Part shown: one piece after another, positions 61,192-64,000 of the stretch
Layout: every line of letters starts with the position of its first letter
Position numbering within the stretch: position 1 is the first letter of the stretch
Assembly (NCBI GenBank): GCA_017938405.1
Contig: JAGBBP010000014.1
Coordinates: forward strand, 1 to 64,000
Source of the DNA: Lachnospiraceae bacterium
Lineage (GTDB): Bacteria; Bacillota; Clostridia; Lachnospirales; Lachnospiraceae
DNA length: 64,000 bases
Direction of reading: 5' to 3'
The notes under the pieces: generated by a model
Databases searched by the model: none
Told to the model about the DNA's origin: nothing
What the model saw: the letters and a program-made list of their open reading frames with translations, nothing else
Translations under genes and position numbers: made by a program

Positions 61192-63335
61192 GGTACCTGA
61201 ATTTCCTTTACGGAGCCACGACAATACGCAGCATAGGTATCATTGATATATATTCTGACACCGTATACTCCACCGTCTTCTACCCCGGATAGATTATCTT
61301 TTTCCACCACAAAGGTCATCGGCCTTTTTTCCATTTCCTCATAAGCCATTGCTTCGCTCTCGTATAATATCGTATCTTCACCGGCAGCATTTTTCAGTTC
61401 GAAACAAACCCATGCAGTATCTCCTTCCATGAGAAGATTTTCCTCTAATTCCACGGTTACTTCCCATACGTCCCGTAACGGTACCGGCGTAGCCGTAGGT
61501 GTCGGCGTCGCGGTCGGTGCCGGTGTCGGCGTCACAATACCGCTGCTGACTGTCAGATAAACAGTTGTACCGTATGCCAGTACATTATTCGCAGATTCAC
61601 TTTGATAAGCAACCAGTCCCTCCGCATAGGTGGTCGAGCCATCATAACTTACTCCGCCCAATACAAAGCCCTTCTCTTCCAAAGAAAGCTTTGCACCATC
61701 TAAGGTCATTCCCAGTAAGTTCGGCATAACTTCCACTCGCTCGCCGCGGCTTACTACAAGTACCAGTTCGCTTCCCTTTGCAAGTAATTCCTCACGTTCC
61801 GGAATGGTATAAACGACACGATTTACTTCAATATCACTGTTTACATACTCAATCCGAACCTTAAAGTCGTTCTTTGCCTGCACCTCCGCTTCGGTATACA
61901 TCCAGTAATAATAATTCGGTACCGTTAAAAGCTCCGGTCCCGCACTGACTACAAGTTTAATTTCTTCGTCCAGTGTAACATCCACTCCTCCGAGCGGATA
62001 CTGGGAAATCACCATTCCCTTCTCATAGGTATCACTGAAATCCGTATCTCCGTCCAAAATGGTAAAGAATTCGGACTGCTTATACAACATTTCCTTTGCA
62101 TCATCAATCTTACGTCCCACAACATTCTGTAAACGAATGGTCTGTAACTCCGGTACCGGAGACGGCGTCGGAACCGGCGTTCCCATAGATTTCGTCGGCG
62201 TAGTGTCCGGCGTCGGGGTGACTTTTCCGGTCCCCCAGATATCCAAAAACTTAACAACCGCAAACAAAATCGCACCCATGCAAATAAGAATTACCGCAAT
62301 CGTTGCAATGATAATTGTCTTATCCCATTTGGATTCGTTTCCGTCTAACTCTTCCTCTTCTTCCTTTAAAACCTGATTGTTCATGTCCCGATTTGCGTCA
62401 AAACGAGTCACCGGAGACTTTGCCGCACTCTTAATTACCGCAAGTTCATCCTGGGTCATGTTCTTGGTCGGAGAATCCGACACCACACCTGCCGCAATAT
62501 GTACGAAATCACCTTCCGGATTCATAATGGACCGCTTCAAATCCACAATCAGCTCCGAAGCGGTCAAATAACGATTCTCAGGACGCTTCTGCATACACTT
62601 CTGTACGATTTTATCCACACTGAACGGCACTGCCGGATTCACTTCTTTTACCGGTACCGGCTCATACTGAATATGGGAAAGCGCAACGGACACCGTATTA
62701 TCTCCCGCAAACGGCACCTTTCCGCAAAGCATCTCATACATGGTAACGCCGAGAGAATAGATATCGCTCTTTTCATCGCTGTATCCGCCTCTTGCCTGCT
62801 CCGGGGAAAGATAATGTACGGAACCCACCGCATTCTGGGTAACCGTATTGGTAGTTGCTGCTTTTGCAATACCGAAATCCGCCACCTTTACCTTACCTTC
62901 TCTGGATATGATAATATTCTGCGGCTTGATATCACGATGCACGATATGATTATCATGCGCGGCTTCCAAACCTTGGGAAATCTGAATTGCAATACCGATA
63001 GCTTCCTTAATCTCCAGCTTTCCCTTCTTCTCGATAAACTTCTTTAAGGTAATACCTTCCACCAGTTCCATTACGATATAATGCAAATCGCCGTCATCCC
63101 CGACATCATAAACGCTTACGATATTCGGATGGGAAAGTCCGGCCGCAGACTGTGCTTCCGCGCGGAATTTGGTCACAAGACTCTTGTCGGCGGAAAATTC
63201 CGGCTTTAAAATCTTAATCGCCACAAAGCGATTCAGGCGATGACACTTGGCACGATACACATCTGCCATGCCACCGGAGCCCACCTTCTCGATAACCTCA
63301 TATCTCTCACTGATAAACATTCCTGGTTTTACCAT
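61188..63335 (-). CDS. Eukaryote-type Ser/Thr kinase with PASTA domains (PrkC/PknB-like)
   Basis: 715 residues. Kinase domain 1-270: glycine loop GSGGMADVY at 19-27, catalytic Lys in VAIKILK at 41, HRDIKPQN at 133-140, DFG at 153-155. The juxtamembrane part is Glu-rich, with a membrane helix at about 340-364 and a Thr/Pro linker. About three PASTA repeats span about 400-605. A second Thr/Pro linker (PTPAPTATPTPTATPVP) precedes a C-terminal beta domain not found in most PrkC proteins. It senses muropeptides or lipid II and controls growth and germination. It is paired with the PP2C gene 14 bp upstream. Confidence 0.95.
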   Translation of the reverse strand: MVKPGMFISERYEVIEKVGSGGMADVYRAKCHRLNRFVAIKILKPEFSADKSLVTKFRAEAQSAAGLSHPNIVSVYDVGDDGDLHYIVMELVEGITLKKFIEKKGKLEIKEAIGIAIQISQGLEAAHDNHIVHRDIKPQNIIISREGKVKVADFGIAKAATTNTVTQNAVGSVHYLSPEQARGGYSDEKSDIYSLGVTMYEMLCGKVPFAGDNTVSVALSHIQYEPVPVKEVNPAVPFSVDKIVQKCMQKRPENRYLTASELIVDLKRSIMNPEGDFVHIAAGVVSDSPTKNMTQDELAVIKSAAKSPVTRFDANRDMNNQVLKEEEEELDGNESKWDKTIIIATIAVILICMGAILFAVVKFLDIWGTGKVTPTPDTTPTKSMGTPVPTPSPVPELQTIRLQNVVGRKIDDAKEMLYKQSEFFTILDGDTDFSDTYEKGMVISQYPLGGVDVTLDEEIKLVVSAGPELLTVPNYYYWMYTEAEVQAKNDFKVRIEYVNSDIEVNRVVYTIPEREELLAKGSELVLVVSRGERVEVMPNLLGMTLDGAKLSLEEKGFVLGGVSYDGSTTYAEGLVAYQSESANNVLAYGTTVYLTVSSGIVTPTPAPTATPTPTATPVPLRDVWEVTVELEENLLMEGDTAWVCFELKNAAGEDTILYESEAMAYEEMEKRPMTFVVEKDNLSGVEDGGVYGVRIYINDTYAAYCRGSVKEIQVP

Positions 63336-63349
63336 ACCATCTCACCTTT

Positions 63350-64000
63350 CTAATCCTGTTTCATCTGAATAACAACTACAGATATATTATCTTTACCGCC
63401 ACTTTCATTGGCGCGATTTATCAATTCCTTAACCGCATCCTGCGGAGCCTTCTCATGCCGCATCACAACATGACGAATTTCTTCATCTTCCACCATATTA
63501 GTTAAGCCGTCGGTACACAACAAAAGGAATCCCGCATCTCCCGTTAATTCTATTTCATAAAAATCAGCTTCCACTTCCGTTTCCACCCCGACCGCTCTCG
63601 TAATCACGTTCTTTTTCGGATGGATTCTGGCATCTTTCCGTTTAATTTCCCCCTTACGAACCATCTCTTCCACATAAGAATGGTCCACTGTAATCTGCTT
63701 TATCTCACTCCCGATCAAATACAAACGGCTATCGCCGATATTCATGACGTAAGCCCGGTCCGGAAATACCGTCGCCGCAACAAAGGTCGTTCCCATTCCA
63801 CTGAGTTCTTCCTTTTCTTTTGCATGCTGTAGCACGGTAGTATTTGCAACATTAAGTGCTTCCGTCATGGTACTGATAACCGTAGGTTGCTGACTCTTTT
63901 TTACCTGTTCCACAAAACTTTCCACACAACAACGGGATGCAAAATCTCCGGCATTATAACCGCCCATTCCGTCCGCAACAATATATAAATTCGGTAACAG
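63350..64000 (-). CDS. PP2C-type Ser/Thr phosphatase (partial, 5' end beyond window)
   Basis: 216 residues visible. The frame is open to the window edge, so the N-terminus with the first metal-binding Asp is missing. The visible part has VADGMGGYNAGDFAS, GMGTTFVAATV, NIGDSRLYLIG, ITRAVG, LLLCTDGLTNMV and GGKDNISVVVI, all standard PP2C metal and core motifs. It reverses phosphorylation by the kinase encoded 14 bp downstream, the usual stp/prpC-prkC pairing. Confidence 0.95.
   Translation of the reverse strand: MLPNLYIVADGMGGYNAGDFASRCCVESFVEQVKKSQQPTVISTMTEALNVANTTVLQHAKEKEELSGMGTTFVAATVFPDRAYVMNIGDSRLYLIGSEIKQITVDHSYVEEMVRKGEIKRKDARIHPKKNVITRAVGVETEVEADFYEIELTGDAGFLLLCTDGLTNMVEDEEIRHVVMRHEKAPQDAVKELINRANESGGKDNISVVVIQMKQD

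Overview
The gene content, Thr/Pro-rich lipoprotein linkers, PolC-type polymerase, sporulation-type penicillin-binding protein and DUF6033-type proteins point to the Lachnospiraceae (class Clostridia, Firmicutes). No genus can be assigned from the sequence alone. Nearly all genes lie on the minus strand and read from high to low coordinate. The exceptions are 4008-4550 and 43473-45440.

Layout from low to high coordinate. (1) 1-6.7 kb: rpsU, alaS, a flavin reductase-rubredoxin fusion, a UPF0340/DUF436 gene and a membrane EAL phosphodiesterase. (2) 6.8-11.7 kb: a small-gene accessory block with an NlpC/P60-like hydrolase behind a MerR-type operator, two Nudix hydrolases, a ComB-family protein, a nucleotidyltransferase, a TIGR04076-type protein, a 32-residue holin-like toxin with a convergent antisense RNA, and a methyltransferase. 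The block abuts two identical tRNA-Glu(CUC) genes. (3) 12.1-25.1 kb: polC, ispG, rseP, dxr, a GDPD-like lipoprotein, cdsA, uppS, frr, pyrH and a bactofilin. This run links replication, the MEP pathway, undecaprenyl and phospholipid precursor synthesis and ribosome recycling. (4) 25.2-33.2 kb: a polyol/hexuronate dehydrogenase, a large multidomain lipoprotein, a SpoU methyltransferase, a metallo-beta-lactamase-fold protein and a Trk/Ktr potassium system. (5) 33.3-37.3 kb: four proteins of largely unknown function, two of which share a DUF6033-like architecture. (6) 37.4-43.4 kb: a biotin-dependent sodium-pump decarboxylase operon with two different carboxyltransferase subunits, flanked on each side by a highly structured non-coding segment. 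(7) 43.4-45.4 kb: a cyclophilin and a polysaccharide deacetylase lipoprotein. (8) 45.5-56.1 kb: the dcw cell-division cluster, reading mraZ-rsmH-ftsL-pbp-spoVD/pbp2-ftsW-murA-ftsQ-ftsZ, with a clear MraZ operator. (9) 56.2-64.0 kb: a divergent Lgt, ychF, thiamine pyrophosphokinase, a PilZ protein, rpe, rsgA, a PASTA Ser/Thr kinase and its PP2C phosphatase, the last cut by the window edge.

The main candidates for something undescribed are a ~300-nt hairpin RNA downstream of the decarboxylase operon (37515-37813), a structured or repeated intergenic element upstream of it (43033-43284), the DUF6033-like cluster, and the hybrid decarboxylase/transcarboxylase operon. Domain and motif assignments are from reading the translations. 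No database search was run.
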